A stretch of DNA of 64,000 bases from Nocardioides daeguensis (GCF_019192965.1 NZ_JAHTKU010000001.1:1-64000); one strand, 5' to 3'. Shown: positions 17,116 through 26,525, counted from the stretch's first letter. Notes: generated by a model not told the origin, from the letters alone. A program made the numbers and translations.

Positions 17116-17799
17116 TCAGGCGTCGATCTCGGGGTCGAGGTTCTCGGAGCGACCCCGCTCCTTCTTCTGGGCGGCCGGCTTCTGAGCGACCCGCTCGGCC
17201 TGGGCCGCGGCGTCGGCTGCCGCCTCCGCCTCGCGCTCGGCGCGACGCTCTTCCTTGGCGGCCTTCACCTCGGCCTTGGCCTCGGCCTTCTTCTTGTGCG
17301 GGCCGATGACCATCGTCATGTTGCGGCCGTCCTGCTTGGGGTTGGACTCCACGAAGCCCAGCTCCTGGACGTCCTCGGCCAGCTTCTGCAGCAGCCGGTA
17401 GCCCAGCTCGGGGCGGTGCTGCTCGCGGCCGCGGAACATGATCGTGATCTTGACCTTGTCGCCGGCCTTGAGGAAGCGAACGACGTGACCCTTCTTGGTC
17501 TCGTAGTCGTGCGCGTCGATCTTCGGCCGGAGCTTCATCTCCTTGATGATGACGTTGGTCTGGTTCCGTCGCGCCTCACGGGCCTTCTGGGCGTTCTCGT
17601 ACTTGAACTTCCCGTAGTCCATGAGCTTGCAGACAGGGGGCTTGCCCATCGGCGCGATCTCCACCAGGTCCAGGTCGGCCTCCTGCGCGAGCTTGAGGGC
17701 CTGGTCGGTGGGGACGATGCCGACGGTCTCGCCGTTGGGTCCCACGAGACGGACCTCGGGAACCCGGATCCGGTCGTTGATGCGCAGCTCGGTGCTGAT
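17116..17799 (-). CDS. infC: Translation initiation factor IF-3, with ATC start
   Basis: IF-3 prevents subunit joining and proofreads the start codon and initiator tRNA. The 227-residue product has the N domain ([24 protein letters not shown]), the C domain ([30 protein letters not shown]) and an actinobacterial alanine/glutamate-rich tail of about 50 residues. There is no ATG, GTG or TTG at the expected N terminus. The codon matching the family start is ATC at 17799, preceded by GGAGG four bases upstream. Non-standard AUU/AUC starts are the known basis of IF-3 autoregulation, since IF-3 discriminates against them. Confidence 0.93.
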   Translation of the reverse strand: MSTELRINDRIRVPEVRLVGPNGETVGIVPTDQALKLAQEADLDLVEIAPMGKPPVCKLMDYGKFKYENAQKAREARRNQTNVIIKEMKLRPKIDAHDYETKKGHVVRFLKAGDKVKITIMFRGREQHRPELGYRLLQKLAEDVQELGFVESNPKQDGRNMTMVIGPHKKKAEAKAEVKAAKEERRAEREAEAAADAAAQAERVAQKPAAQKKERGRSENLDPEIDA

Positions 17800-18060
17800 G
17801 TGTCCTCCAAACTCGGTGTGTCGGGAGGTCTTCAAGCCCTGCAAATGAGAAGAGGCTCCCGCTGGTACAAGCGGAAGCCAGTCACGGGCCCTGGGGCTCC
17901 GGCTTCGTCGCACGACGCAGCCGGCAGGGCTTTTCACGGACCGGACCCGACGACCTCGCGGCCGCCTGGGTGGGAGACGATGGTGCTGGTCCCCGCTTGT
18001 GGATCTGTCACCACCTGCTTGCGCAGGCATGACGGATCGGTCAACGCCCGATGCTATCGC
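17800..18060 (-). ncRNA. Structured 5' leader of the infC-rpmI-rplT operon
   Basis: About 260 bp without a gene precede infC. On the transcript it holds a CCTGC-GCAA-GCAGG tetraloop hairpin (18014-18027), a long stem of about 15 bp in three segments (17888-17930, arms GCCCT/AGGGC, CCGGCT/AGCCGG and CGTC/GACG), and a 10-bp stem with one mismatch (17854-17879, GGCTCCCGCT/AGCGGAAGCC) followed by a pyrimidine-rich run TCTTCTCATTT. The last stem plus tract resembles an attenuator. A cis-acting leader controlling IF-3/L20 synthesis is the natural inference; no Rfam family was tested. Confidence 0.5.
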
Positions 18061-18077
18061 GTTTGTTCCGTGGCGGC

Positions 18078-18614
18078 CTAATCCTGGTCGTCGGCGGCGC
18101 CGAGCCAGGCCCAGTCGCCGTCCTCGAGCCGGACGGGGGTCCAGCGGGCGGCGACCCGGTGGAGGTCGTCGTCGGCGAGGACGAAGGTGTGCGGTCCGGC
18201 GACGTCGACCACGAGGGCGTGGGCGCCCTCCTGGACGGCGGTGGCGGCGGCCAGGTGGGCCGCGACGGGGACCGGGCGGGCCTGCGGGTCCCAGGCGGCC
18301 AGCGACGCGAGGTCGGTGAACGCGAGCAGGGCGAGCCGGCCGTCGGCACCGGTGAGCAGGACGGCAGCCATGTCGCTCGACTTGTCGCGGGCCAGGCCGT
18401 CCTCGCCGATCTCGGCCTCGCCGAGGATCGCGACGACGGGCACCAGCAGCCGGGCGGGGGCGAGCACCGCGAGCACCTCGGGGTACGACGCCGAGCCGGC
18501 GTCGTACGCGCTCAGGGCGGCGGCCAGCGCCGCGTCCGCGGAGCCGTCGTCGTCGACGTACTCCGAGCCCTGGAGGCGGCGGGCGTCGGGACGCTCGTTC
18601 GGCGATGCGGTCAC
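18078..18614 (-). CDS. SseB-family protein
   Basis: The 178-residue protein matches the SseB N-terminal domain family of small actinobacterial proteins. It has a [10 protein letters not shown] opening, [45 protein letters not shown] at about 80-110 and [17 protein letters not shown] towards the C terminus. The function of the family is unknown; SseB was named for serine sensitivity enhancement in E. coli. The GTG at 18614 is preferred over an upstream ATG because the longer frame would run into the divergent gene at 18649. Only 34 bp separate the two starts. Confidence 0.8.
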   Translation of the reverse strand: MTASPNERPDARRLQGSEYVDDDGSADAALAAALSAYDAGSASYPEVLAVLAPARLLVPVVAILGEAEIGEDGLARDKSSDMAAVLLTGADGRLALLAFTDLASLAAWDPQARPVPVAAHLAAATAVQEGAHALVVDVAGPHTFVLADDDLHRVAARWTPVRLEDGDWAWLGAADDQD

Positions 18615-18648
18615 CGAAGGATCATCCCACCCGTGGAACGATGACCGG

Positions 18649-19899
18649 ATGCAGCACCACCCCTCCGCGTCGTCGTCGATCGCGCGCAACCAGCTGGCCG
18701 CGCGCCTGCGGGAGGCCGTGGCTGCCTGGCCCGAGCCCCTGTCCACCCCGGTGCTCGTCGTCGACGTCGACGCGTTCGACGCCAATGCGACCGACCTGGC
18801 CCGCCGGGCCGCGACGAAGCCGATCCGGGTCGCGTCGAAGTCGATCCGGGTGCCGGCGCTGGTGAGCCGCGCGCTGGCGGCCGACGGCTTCGCCGGGGTG
18901 CTGGCCTACACGCTCGCGGAGGCGCTGTGGCTGGCCGAGCAGGACCTCAGTGACGACGTCGTGGTCGCCTACCCGAGCGTCGACCGGGCCGCGCTCGCCG
19001 CGCTGGTCGCCTCGCCGCGCGCCGCGTCGCGGATCACGATCATGGTCGACGACGTCGCCCACCTCGACCTCGTCGACAGCCTGCGGGCCTCGACGGCCGT
19101 CCCGGTCCGGGTCGCGCTCGACGTCGACGCCGGGCTGCGCTGGGCCGGACAGATGGTCGGCCCCAAGCGCTCACCGCTCTACGACGTCGGCACGGTGACC
19201 TCGCTCGCCCGGACCGTCGTCGACCGGCCCGGCTTCCACCTGGTCGGCGTGATGACCTACGAGGGGCAGGTGGCCGGCGTACCCGACGCGGTGCCGCACC
19301 AGCGCGCGCGGTCGGCGGTCGTGCGAAGGCTCAAGCAGCTCTCGGTGGCCCAGCTCGAGGTCCGTCGTACGGCGATCGGGGAGGCGCTCGACGCGCTGCG
19401 GGGGTACGGCGACTTCACGGGCCTCGAGTTCTGGAACGCCGGCGGCTCCGGCTCCATCGAGTCCTCGGCCGCCGATCCGGTCGTGACGGAGGTGACCGCG
19501 GGCTCGGGCCTGCTGGCCCCGACGCTGTTCGACCACTACCGGTCCTTCTCCCCCACCCCGGCGGCGTTCTTCGGCCTGCCCGTGACCCGGCGCCCGGCGG
19601 CCGACGTCGCGACCGTGCACGGCGGTGGGCTGATCGCGTCCGGCCCCACCGGGGCGGACCGGGCGCCGACGCCATGGGCGCCGGCCGGGCTCAGCCTGAC
19701 CGGGCTCGAGGGTGCGGGCGAGGTGCAGACCCCGCTCGTCGGCACCAACGCCGGATCCCTCGCGATCGGCGACCTGGTGTGGTTCCGGCACGCCAAGTCG
19801 GGCGAGCCGTTCGAGCACGGTCGCAGCGTGCTGCTCCTGCAGGGCGAGCGGTTCGTCGAGGAGGTCCCGACCTACCGTGGACACGGCCTCGCCTTCTGA
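18649..19899 (+). CDS. PLP-dependent amino acid deaminase/aldolase (D-threonine aldolase-like)
   Basis: The 416-residue protein is a fold-type III PLP enzyme with an N-terminal alanine-racemase barrel. It contains STPVLVVDVDAFDANA and KPIRVASKSIRVPALV (about 62-77), where a lysine should hold PLP, and a C-terminal D-serine-dehydratase-like domain ending in FEHGRSVLLLQGERFVEEV. Relatives cleave or deaminate beta-hydroxy D-amino acids; the exact substrate is not visible. The ATG at 18649 lies 34 bp from the divergent SseB gene. Its 3' end overlaps the next gene by 23 bp. Confidence 0.85.
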   Translation: MQHHPSASSSIARNQLAARLREAVAAWPEPLSTPVLVVDVDAFDANATDLARRAATKPIRVASKSIRVPALVSRALAADGFAGVLAYTLAEALWLAEQDLSDDVVVAYPSVDRAALAALVASPRAASRITIMVDDVAHLDLVDSLRASTAVPVRVALDVDAGLRWAGQMVGPKRSPLYDVGTVTSLARTVVDRPGFHLVGVMTYEGQVAGVPDAVPHQRARSAVVRRLKQLSVAQLEVRRTAIGEALDALRGYGDFTGLEFWNAGGSGSIESSAADPVVTEVTAGSGLLAPTLFDHYRSFSPTPAAFFGLPVTRRPAADVATVHGGGLIASGPTGADRAPTPWAPAGLSLTGLEGAGEVQTPLVGTNAGSLAIGDLVWFRHAKSGEPFEHGRSVLLLQGERFVEEVPTYRGHGLAF

Positions 19900-20431
19900 G
19901 CTCCCCGCACAGGTCCTCGCCGCGGCGCTCTCCCGGCCGCCGACGCTGGGGGCGGGTCGGCTGATCTGCGTCGACGGGCTCGCCGGCTCGGGCAAGACCA
20001 CTCTCGCCCGCGCGCTGGCCGCGCTCGCGCCCGAGGCCGTCGTGCTCGGCACCGACGAGATGCTCGAGGGCTGGCGCGGCCTGCCCGGTCTCGGCGCGTC
20101 CGTCGAGGCGCTGCTGCGGCCGCTCGCCGCCGGGCGGCCCGGACAGTGGCGGCGCTGGGACTGGTACGCCGAGCGCTGGGACGGCACGTCCACGGTCGCG
20201 CCCGGGCCGCTGCTCGTGCTCGAGGGCGTCGGCAGCGCCGCGGCGTCGTACGCCGACCTGGTGACGTTCGCGGTGTGGGTGGAGGCCGACCTCGACGTCC
20301 GGCTCGCGCGGTGGCTTGCCCGGGACGGCGAGCAGATGCGGCCGCACTGGGACGCTTGGCTGGCCGACGAGGAGGCGCTGCACGCGCGGGAGGGGACGCG
20401 GGAGCGGGCCGACCTGGTCGTGCGGACCTGA
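19877..20431 (+). CDS. P-loop NTPase, uridine-kinase-like
   Basis: The 184-residue protein has a Walker A motif GLAGSGKTT (about residues 34-42), LGTDEMLEGWRGLPGL where kinases of this type place a substrate-binding aspartate, and a hydrophobic LLVLEGVG strand as Walker B. It resembles small uridine/nucleoside kinase-like actinobacterial proteins, though the substrate is unproven. GTG at 19877 is chosen because it fits the length of relatives and gives a 23-bp overlap with the upstream aldolase gene, implying coupling. Confidence 0.75.
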   Translation: MDTASPSELPAQVLAAALSRPPTLGAGRLICVDGLAGSGKTTLARALAALAPEAVVLGTDEMLEGWRGLPGLGASVEALLRPLAAGRPGQWRRWDWYAERWDGTSTVAPGPLLVLEGVGSAAASYADLVTFAVWVEADLDVRLARWLARDGEQMRPHWDAWLADEEALHAREGTRERADLVVRT

Positions 20432-20457
20432 GCGGACTCCTCACTAGGCTCGGCGCC

Positions 20458-21345
20458 GTGACCCCACCGACCGGCGAACAGCACGTCCTGTCCTCCCACG
20501 GCTACCGCGCCGTCGTCACCCAGGGCAGCGGGGCGCTGCGCTCGCTGACCTACGACGGCCGCGCGCTCGTCGACGGGTTCGCGCAGGACGCGATGCCGTC
20601 GGGCGGGCGGGGGCAGCTGCTGGTGCCGTGGCCGAACCGGATCCGGGACGGGCGCTACCACTTCGGGGGGACGACCCACCAGCTCGCGCTGACCGAGCCG
20701 AAGCGGGGCAACGCGTCGCACGGGCTGGTGCGATGGGCCTCGTGGACCCTGGCGTCCCGGGCGGAGGACCGGGTCGAGCTGTCGTACTTCCTGCCGGCGC
20801 AGACGGGCTACCCGTGGGCGCTGGCGCTGACGACGACCTATGCGCTGGGCATAGACGGGCTGACCGTGACCCAGGCGGCGACGAACCTGGCGGCGACGGC
20901 CGCGCCGTACGCGTCGGGGGCGCACCCCTACCTGCTCGCCGGGCCCGGGCCGTGCGACGCCTGGACGGTCGAGCTGGACGCGGCGACGGTGCTGGAGGTC
21001 GATCCGCAGCGGCTGCTGCCGACCGGGCGGGCGTCGGCCGCGGGCCTGGTGACCTCACCGCTCGGCGACACGGTGCTCAACCACGCTGTCACCGACCTGG
21101 CGCGCGACGCCGACGGTAGGGCGGGCGTGACGCTGCGCGCCGGTGACACGGGCGTCGCGCTGTGGGTCGACGAGCAGCACCGGTGGCTGCAGCTCTACAC
21201 CGGCGACGACACCCCGACACCGCGGGTGAGCGTCGCGGTCGAGCCGATGACCGCTCCGCCGGACGCGTTCAACTCCGGCGAGGACCTGGTGGTGCTGGAG
21301 CCCGGGGCGTCGTACGCCGCCTCGTGGGGCATCCGCGCGGTGTAG
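20458..21345 (+). CDS. Aldose 1-epimerase family protein
   Basis: The 295-residue protein is a galactose-mutarotase-like beta-sandwich. Recognisable blocks are GGRGQLLVPWPNRIRDGRY, NASHGLVRWASW with a conserved histidine, ASGAHPYLLAG with a second histidine of the active site, and EPMTAPPDAFNSGEDLVVLEPG near the end with the catalytic glutamate. It would interconvert anomers of a sugar or sugar phosphate. The start is GTG at 20458, 26 bp after the kinase-like gene, the third of a short plus-strand operon. It is convergent with the PH-like gene. Confidence 0.88.
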   Translation: MTPPTGEQHVLSSHGYRAVVTQGSGALRSLTYDGRALVDGFAQDAMPSGGRGQLLVPWPNRIRDGRYHFGGTTHQLALTEPKRGNASHGLVRWASWTLASRAEDRVELSYFLPAQTGYPWALALTTTYALGIDGLTVTQAATNLAATAAPYASGAHPYLLAGPGPCDAWTVELDAATVLEVDPQRLLPTGRASAAGLVTSPLGDTVLNHAVTDLARDADGRAGVTLRAGDTGVALWVDEQHRWLQLYTGDDTPTPRVSVAVEPMTAPPDAFNSGEDLVVLEPGASYAASWGIRAV

Positions 21346-21361
21346 CGGGCCTCGGTCTCGC

Positions 21362-21826
21362 TCAGCGCTGGTGGGCGGCCACCACCGCGCGCAGCTCCCG
21401 GATCGCGGTGGCGGCGCGGGCACCGTCGGAGGCGTGGATGCCGAGCAGGGAGATCCGCTCGTCCTCCCCCTGGTCGAGGTGCGGCCACGGGGCGCCCTGC
21501 GGGAACCGGACGGTGCCGACCTCGGCCCAGGTGAGCCGGCGGGTGCGGTAGCCGTTGACGACGGTGAGGCCGTCCTCGCGGGCGACGACCCGCGAGCGGG
21601 CCAGGCCGTTGAGCAGCACCAGGCCGAGTCCGATGAAGAAGACCACCGTGACCTTCTCCAGATCGTTGACCGCGGCCTTGGTCTCGTCGTCGAAGTTCAC
21701 CCAGAGCCAGGCGAAGGCGCCCACGAGGATCACCGCGAAGACCGCGGCGGCCATCCGCGGGCCGAACGGCCGCCAGGTCCGCGGCAGGGCGGGCACGGGC
21801 GGCTGCTCGGTGCTGGGATCGGGCAT
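21362..21826 (-). CDS. Membrane protein with bacterial PH-like domain
   Basis: The 154-residue protein has two hydrophobic segments (about 26-43, MAAAVFAVILVGAFAWLW, and about 60-77, VTVVFFIGLGLVLLNG) followed by a cytosolic bacterial PH domain: SRVVAREDGLTVVNGYRTRR and LTWAEVGTVRF. Proteins of this kind are common beside actinobacterial hisG. The function is unknown. Its ATG overlaps the hisG stop by one base (TGATG), so it should be translated with the his genes. Confidence 0.85.
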   Translation of the reverse strand: MPDPSTEQPPVPALPRTWRPFGPRMAAAVFAVILVGAFAWLWVNFDDETKAAVNDLEKVTVVFFIGLGLVLLNGLARSRVVAREDGLTVVNGYRTRRLTWAEVGTVRFPQGAPWPHLDQGEDERISLLGIHASDGARAATAIRELRAVVAAHQR

Positions 21827-22668
21827 CAGAGCCGGCAGGCGTGGATGTCGGTGGTGAGGATCGCCCGAGCGCCGAGGGCGAACAGCTCGTCCATCACCCG
21901 CTGCGCGCTGGCCCGCTGCACCATCGAGCGGACGGCGACCCAGCCCTCTCGATGAAGCGGGCTGACGGTGGGGCTCTCGATGCCGGGGGTCAGGGCGATG
22001 GCCTGCTCGACCTTCTCGGCACGGATGTCGTAGTCCATCATCACGTACGCCCGGGCCACCAGGACGCCCTGCAGGCGCCGGGTGAAGACCTCGAGCGCGC
22101 GCTCGTCGGCGTCCTCGCGGGTGATCATGACGCCCTCGGACTCGAGGATCACCTCGCCGAAGACCTCCAGGCCGGCGGCACGCAGGGTGGAGCCGGTCTC
22201 GACGACGTCGGCGATCACGTCGGCCACGCCGAGCTGGATGCTGGTCTCGACCGCGCCGTCGAGGCGCACGACCGTGGCCTCGATGCCCCGCTCGGCGAGG
22301 TAGCGCTTGACCACGCCGTCGTACGACGTCGCGATCCGCATGCCGGCGAGGTCCTCGACCTTCTCGGCGGTGCCGGGACGGGCCGCGAAGCGGAACTTCG
22401 AGCGGCCGAACCCGAGCTGGAGCGACTCGGCTGCCGTGGAGTGCGAGTCGAGGAGCAGGTCGCGGCCCGTGATGCCGGCGTCGAGCGTGCCCTCGCCGAC
22501 GTACAGCGCGATGTCGCGCGGGCGCAGGTAGAAGAACTCGACCTCGTTGTCGGGGTCGATCTTGGTGAGCTGCTTGGAGTCCGAGCGCTGGGCGTAGCCA
22601 GCCTCGCGGAGCATGCCCGAGGCAGCCTCGGACAGGGCGCCCTTGTTGGGGACGGCGATCTTCAGCAT
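21826..22668 (-). CDS. hisG: ATP phosphoribosyltransferase, long form
   Basis: HisG is the first and feedback-regulated enzyme of histidine synthesis and joins ATP to PRPP. The 280 residues are the long hexameric form with a C-terminal ACT-like regulatory domain (about 205-280), so no hisZ partner is needed. Visible motifs are MLKIAVPNKGALSE at the N terminus, DAGITGRDLL, and DVVETGSTLRAAGLEV, the phosphate loop. It follows hisE after 12 bp. Confidence 0.96.
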   Translation of the reverse strand: MLKIAVPNKGALSEAASGMLREAGYAQRSDSKQLTKIDPDNEVEFFYLRPRDIALYVGEGTLDAGITGRDLLLDSHSTAAESLQLGFGRSKFRFAARPGTAEKVEDLAGMRIATSYDGVVKRYLAERGIEATVVRLDGAVETSIQLGVADVIADVVETGSTLRAAGLEVFGEVILESEGVMITREDADERALEVFTRRLQGVLVARAYVMMDYDIRAEKVEQAIALTPGIESPTVSPLHREGWVAVRSMVQRASAQRVMDELFALGARAILTTDIHACRL

Positions 22669-22680
22669 GGGAGAGATTCC

Positions 22681-22944
22681 TCAGAGGTGGGTGTAGACGT
22701 CCTCGAGCGAGAGTCCGCTCGCGATCATGAGGACCTGGGCGTGGTACAGCAGCTGGCTGATCTCCAGCGCGGTGGCGTCCTTGCCCTCGTGCTCAGCGGC
22801 CATCCAGGACTCAGCGGCCTCCTCGATCAGCTTCTTGCCGATCGCATGGACGCCGGCGTCGAGCTGCCGGACGGTGCCGGACCCCTCGGGCCGCGTCTGT
22901 GCCTTCTCGCTGAGCTCTGCGAACAGCTCGTCGAACGTCTTCAC
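22681..22944 (-). CDS. hisE: Phosphoribosyl-ATP diphosphatase
   Basis: HisE removes pyrophosphate from phosphoribosyl-ATP, the second step of histidine synthesis. The 87-residue protein is the stand-alone MazG-like form, with [16 protein letters not shown] carrying the EExxE-type acidic metal motif and [12 protein letters not shown] as the last helix. It starts [15 protein letters not shown]. It lies between ribH (65 bp upstream) and hisG (12 bp downstream), the usual actinobacterial arrangement in which rib and hisEG genes adjoin. The 65-bp gap has a GC-rich hairpin but no clear terminator. Confidence 0.96.
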   Translation of the reverse strand: MKTFDELFAELSEKAQTRPEGSGTVRQLDAGVHAIGKKLIEEAAESWMAAEHEGKDATALEISQLLYHAQVLMIASGLSLEDVYTHL

Positions 22945-23009
22945 GGGAGGTCAGCCTACGGCGTGGCCGGGAACCCCCCGGCGCCGGTCTCACCTCGGGG
23001 CCGAGCGGG

Positions 23010-23498
23010 TCAGCCCGTGTAGCCGCGGGAGCGGAGCTTCTTCAAGGTGGCGGCGGTCTGCAGGGCCGCCGAGGCCGCCTCGTAGCCCTTGTCCTCGCGG
23101 GATCCCTCGAGTCCGGCGCGGTCGAGGGCCTGCGACTCGTCGTCGCAGGTGAGCACACCGAACCCGATCGGGGTGTGGTGGTCGAGCGAGACCCGGGTGA
23201 GGCCGTCGGTGGCGGCGCCGCAGACGTACTCGAAGTGCGGCGTACCGCCCCGGATGACGACACCGAGCGCGATCACGGCGTCGTACGACGGCGCGAGGGC
23301 TGCCGCGGTGACGGGCAGCTCGAAGGTGCCCGGGACCCGGACGACGACGGGGGCCTCGACCAGGTGGTCGGCGAAGGCCCGCTGGGCGCCGGCGATGAGG
23401 CCGTCCATGACCTCGGTGTGCCAGCTCGCCGCGACCACCGCGACCCGCAGGTCGTGGCAGTCGGTGGGGGCGATGTCGGGGGCGCCGTGTCCGGCCAT
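23010..23498 (-). CDS. ribH: 6,7-dimethyl-8-ribityllumazine synthase
   Basis: RibH condenses the pyrimidine dione with dihydroxybutanone phosphate to form lumazine and assembles into icosahedral or pentameric shells. The 162 residues show [31 protein letters not shown] and [14 protein letters not shown], the last containing the active-site histidine. The C terminus has the conserved RAGLEG(S)REDKGYEAA segment. It starts one base after the ribBA stop (TGACATG). Confidence 0.96.
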   Translation of the reverse strand: MAGHGAPDIAPTDCHDLRVAVVAASWHTEVMDGLIAGAQRAFADHLVEAPVVVRVPGTFELPVTAAALAPSYDAVIALGVVIRGGTPHFEYVCGAATDGLTRVSLDHHTPIGFGVLTCDDESQALDRAGLEGSREDKGYEAASAALQTAATLKKLRSRGYTG

Positions 23499-23499
23499 G

Positions 23500-24744
23500 T
23501 CAGTTGACTCCTTCGAGGTCGAGGTCGAGGTCGGGCAGGTCGTGGCCCATCCGGTCCCGCTTGGTCAGCAGGTAGGCCAGGTTGTGGCCGTTGGGGTGCG
23601 GCGTGAGCGGCACCCGCTCGCTGACGGTGATGCCGTAGTCCTCGAGCGAGGTGACCTTGTCGGGGTTGTTGGTCAGCAGCCGGACCTCAAAGACGCCGAG
23701 GTCCTTGAGGATCTGGGTGGCCGCGCCGTAGTGCCGGGCGTCGGCGGGCAGGCCGAGGTCGAGGTTGGCGTCGACGGTGTCACGTCCGCCGTCCTGCAGC
23801 TGGTAGGCCTGCAGCTTGGCGACCAGGCCGATCCCGCGGCCCTCGTGGCCGCGCAGGTAGACCACGACGCCGCGGCCCTCCGCGACGATGCGGTCCATCG
23901 CCTCGTTGAGCTGGGGGCCGCAGTCGCAGCGGCTGGAGCCGAAGACGTCGCCGGTCAGGCACTCCGAGTGCACCCGGGTGAGCACCGGGCCGCCCTCGGC
24001 GAGAGCGGCCGGGTCGCCGTAGACGAGCGCGACGTGCTCGCTGCCGTCGACGGTGATCGTGTAGCCGATGGCGGTGAAGTCGCCGTGGCTGGTGGGCAAC
24101 CTGGTCTCGGCCTCGCGCACGACGTGGGTCTCGACGCGGCGGCGGTAGCGGACCAGGTCCTCGATCGAGATCATCGCCAGGCCGTGCTCGTCGGCGAACG
24201 CGCGCAACTCCGGGGCACGCTTCATGGTGCCGTCGTCGTTGACGACCTCGACCAGCACACCGGTCGGGGTCAGGCCGGCGAGCCGGCACAGGTCGACGGC
24301 CGCCTCGGTGTGGCCGCGGCGCACCAGCACGCCGCCCTCGCGGTAGCGCAGCGGGAACACGTGCCCCGGCCGGGTCAGCTCCCACGGCTCGGTCGCGGAG
24401 TCGGCGAGCACCCGCACGGTGTGGGCGCGGTCGGCGGCCGAGATGCCGGTGCTGACACCGTCGCGGGCATCGACCGAGATCGTGTAGGCCGTGCGGTAGG
24501 CGTCCTTGTTGTGGGGGGTCATCAGCGGGATCTCGAGCCGGTCGAGCATCGCGCCCGGCATCGGGGCGCAGATGACGCCGCTGGAGTAGCGGATCGTGAA
24601 GGCCATCAGCTCGGGCGTCGCCTTGCTGGCGGCGAAGATGATGTCGCCCTCGTTCTCGCGGTCCTCGTCGTCGACGACCACGACGGCCCTGCCCGCCGCG
24701 ATGTCGGCGATCGCGCGCTCGACCGGGTCCAGTCGCACCGACAT
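23500..24744 (-). CDS. ribBA: Bifunctional DHBP synthase / GTP cyclohydrolase II
   Basis: The N-terminal domain (about 1-205) makes 3,4-dihydroxy-2-butanone 4-phosphate from ribulose 5-phosphate; [17 protein letters not shown] and [11 protein letters not shown] are its signatures. The C-terminal domain (about 210-414) opens GTP, with zinc cysteines in [17 protein letters not shown] and the [10 protein letters not shown] loop. At 414 residues both halves are full length. ATG at 24744 ([12 protein letters not shown]) is chosen over an upstream frame extension because it lies one base after the ribE stop and matches the family N terminus. Confidence 0.97.
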   Translation of the reverse strand: MSVRLDPVERAIADIAAGRAVVVVDDEDRENEGDIIFAASKATPELMAFTIRYSSGVICAPMPGAMLDRLEIPLMTPHNKDAYRTAYTISVDARDGVSTGISAADRAHTVRVLADSATEPWELTRPGHVFPLRYREGGVLVRRGHTEAAVDLCRLAGLTPTGVLVEVVNDDGTMKRAPELRAFADEHGLAMISIEDLVRYRRRVETHVVREAETRLPTSHGDFTAIGYTITVDGSEHVALVYGDPAALAEGGPVLTRVHSECLTGDVFGSSRCDCGPQLNEAMDRIVAEGRGVVVYLRGHEGRGIGLVAKLQAYQLQDGGRDTVDANLDLGLPADARHYGAATQILKDLGVFEVRLLTNNPDKVTSLEDYGITVSERVPLTPHPNGHNLAYLLTKRDRMGHDLPDLDLDLEGVN

Positions 24745-24745
24745 G

Positions 24746-25369
24746 TCAGTTCTCCTTGCTGCTGGCGCCGGGGGCGCTGGTGTAGGCACGGACGAGCTTC
24801 TCGACGTGCTTGGCGATGACGTCCACCTCGAGGTTGACCTGGTCGCCGACGGCGCGGAAGCCGAGCGTCGTGCGGGCCAGGGTCTCGGGGATCAGGCTCA
24901 CGGTGAAGGTGTGCTCGCCGGCCTCGACGACCGTCAGCGACGTGCCGTCGACGGTGATCGAGCCCTTGTCGACGAGGTAGCGGCCGAGTTCGTCGGGCAT
25001 CTTGATCTCGACCAGCTCCCAGTGCTCGCTGGGCGTGCGGGCGACGACCTCGCCGACGGCGTCGACGTGGCCCTGGACGACGTGGCCGCCCAGGCGCTTC
25101 TCCGCGGTGACCGCGCGCTCGAGGTTGACCCGGTCGCCGGTGACCAGGCCGCCGATGCTGGTCTTGGCGAGCGTCTCGGCCATCACGTCGGCGGTCCAGG
25201 TGGTGTCGGTGCGCTCGGCGACCGTCAGGCAGCAGCCGTTGACCGCGATCGAGTCACCGAGGCCGGCGTCGGACAGCGTCACGTCGGAGGCGATGGTGAG
25301 CCGGATGGCGTCCCCCTGGTCCTCGACGGCGGTGACGGTGCCGAGCTCCTCGACGATGCCGGTGAACAT
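24746..25369 (-). CDS. ribE: Riboflavin synthase alpha chain
   Basis: This enzyme dismutates two lumazine molecules to riboflavin and the pyrimidine precursor. The 207-residue protein is built of two homologous lumazine-binding barrels. It starts [12 protein letters not shown]; the first barrel has [12 protein letters not shown] and the second has [13 protein letters not shown], the paired motifs that form the active site between protomers. The ATG overlaps the ribD stop by one base. The gene is called ribC in some species. Confidence 0.96.
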   Translation of the reverse strand: MFTGIVEELGTVTAVEDQGDAIRLTIASDVTLSDAGLGDSIAVNGCCLTVAERTDTTWTADVMAETLAKTSIGGLVTGDRVNLERAVTAEKRLGGHVVQGHVDAVGEVVARTPSEHWELVEIKMPDELGRYLVDKGSITVDGTSLTVVEAGEHTFTVSLIPETLARTTLGFRAVGDQVNLEVDVIAKHVEKLVRAYTSAPGASSKEN

Positions 25370-26427
25370 CAGGCGGTTCCTTCCTCGGCGCGACCCCGGA
25401 TGGGTCGCATGATCATGCGTACGTTGGCGTCGGCGCCCTCGCCGACGACCGTGGTGTCGACGAGCCGCAGGTGCAACGCGTCGGTGATGGTGCCGATTCC
25501 GAGGTCGCCGACGGCGGGGCGGCCGGAGCCGAGCAGCATCGGGGCGACGTAGGCGACGACCTCGTCGACCAGCCCCGTCTGCAGGAAGGCGGCGGCCAGG
25601 GTGGGGCCGCCCTCGAGGAAGACGTGGTGGCGGTCGTGGTCGGCGTACAGGGTGTGCAGCGCCTGGGCGGGGTCCTGGGTGCGCAGGTGCACGGTGGGTG
25701 CGGCGTCGTCGAAGACGCGGCGGTCCTCGGGGAGGTCGCGCTCCCCCATCACCACGCGCAGCGGCTGCTCGCCGACCGGCTGGTCGTCATCGCCGCGCAC
25801 GGTCAGCTGCGGGTCGTCGACCGCGACGGTGTTGGTGCCGACGAGCATCGTGTCGCACAGGCCGCGCAGCAGGTGGGTGTCGCGGCGGGCGGCCGGCGAG
25901 GACACCCAGCGCGAGGTTCCGTCGGCGGCGGCGCTGCGGCCGTCGAGGGTGCTCGCGAACTTCCAGGTGACGAACGGCCGGCCGTTGCGGTGGGCGAAGG
26001 TCCAGGCCCGGTTCACCTCGGCGGCCTCGTCGGCGAGCAGGCCGGCGTCGACCTCGATCCCGGCCTCCCGCAGCGTCTCCATGCCGCCCGCCGCCTGCGG
26101 GTTGGGGTCGCGTTGCGCGATCACCACCCGGCTCACGCCGGCCGCGAGCAGCGCCTGCGAGCAGGGACCGGTGCGGCCGGTGTGGTTGCACGGCTCGAGC
26201 GTCACCACCGCGGTCGCGCCACGGGCCCGGTCGCCGGCCACCGCGAGCGCCTCGACCTCGGCGTGCGGGGTCCCCGCGCCGTGGTGGTAGCCCTCCCCGA
26301 CGACCGCGCCGTCGGGGGCGAGCAGCACGCAGCCCACCCGCGGGTTGGGGTGCAGGGGCACCCCGGGGGTCGCTGCCAGCGCGAGCGCACGACGCATCGC
26401 GTCGTATTCACGGGTGAACTCCGCCAC
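25369..26427 (-). CDS. ribD: Bifunctional riboflavin deaminase/reductase
   Basis: RibD carries out the deamination and ring-side-chain reduction after GTP opening. The N-terminal cytidine-deaminase domain (about 8-150) has zinc ligands in TPHAEVEAL and LEPCNHTGRTGPC. The C-terminal DHFR-like reductase (about 155-352) has GRPFVTWKFASTLDG and FLEGGPTLAAAFL. The GTG at 26427 (VAEFTREYDAM) leaves a leader of about 99 bp to the riboswitch; MRRALALA, nine codons in, is an alternative start. It is the first gene of the ribD-ribE-ribBA-ribH operon. Confidence 0.95.
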   Translation of the reverse strand: MAEFTREYDAMRRALALAATPGVPLHPNPRVGCVLLAPDGAVVGEGYHHGAGTPHAEVEALAVAGDRARGATAVVTLEPCNHTGRTGPCSQALLAAGVSRVVIAQRDPNPQAAGGMETLREAGIEVDAGLLADEAAEVNRAWTFAHRNGRPFVTWKFASTLDGRSAAADGTSRWVSSPAARRDTHLLRGLCDTMLVGTNTVAVDDPQLTVRGDDDQPVGEQPLRVVMGERDLPEDRRVFDDAAPTVHLRTQDPAQALHTLYADHDRHHVFLEGGPTLAAAFLQTGLVDEVVAYVAPMLLGSGRPAVGDLGIGTITDALHLRLVDTTVVGEGADANVRMIMRPIRGRAEEGTA

Positions 26428-26484
26428 CGGCCACCGCCTCTCGTCGTCCTGGACGCGGACTCCGGGGCTTGCCTGGCGTACGGC

Positions 26485-26506
26485 GGGCGCCCCCTGCGGG
26501 GCGTCC
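26485..26506 (-). promoter_or_regulatory. Hairpin between FMN aptamer and ribD (likely expression platform)
   Basis: A 9-bp stem (arms GGGCGCCCC and GGGGCGTCC, with one G-U pair) and a 4-base loop lies 20 bp downstream of the aptamer and about 58 bp before the ribD start. It has no run of U residues after it, so if it is the expression platform it would need to act by Rho-dependent termination or by alternate pairing rather than as an intrinsic terminator. Confidence 0.45.
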
Positions 26507-26525
26507 GTCGGACACTCGTGCGTGC

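Noticed and set aside
17888..17934. Plus-strand terminator (hairpin followed by TTTT)
   Set aside because: No plus-strand gene ends upstream of it; more likely it is the complement of a hairpin in the infC leader.
17116..18030. infC extended upstream to an ATG at 18030
   Set aside because: The added residues have no family similarity, and the region has strong hairpins; the ATC with GGAGG fits the family start.
18651..18785. SseB gene starting at an ATG at 18785
   Set aside because: Would overlap the divergent aldolase gene start; GTG at 18614 is in keeping with the family.
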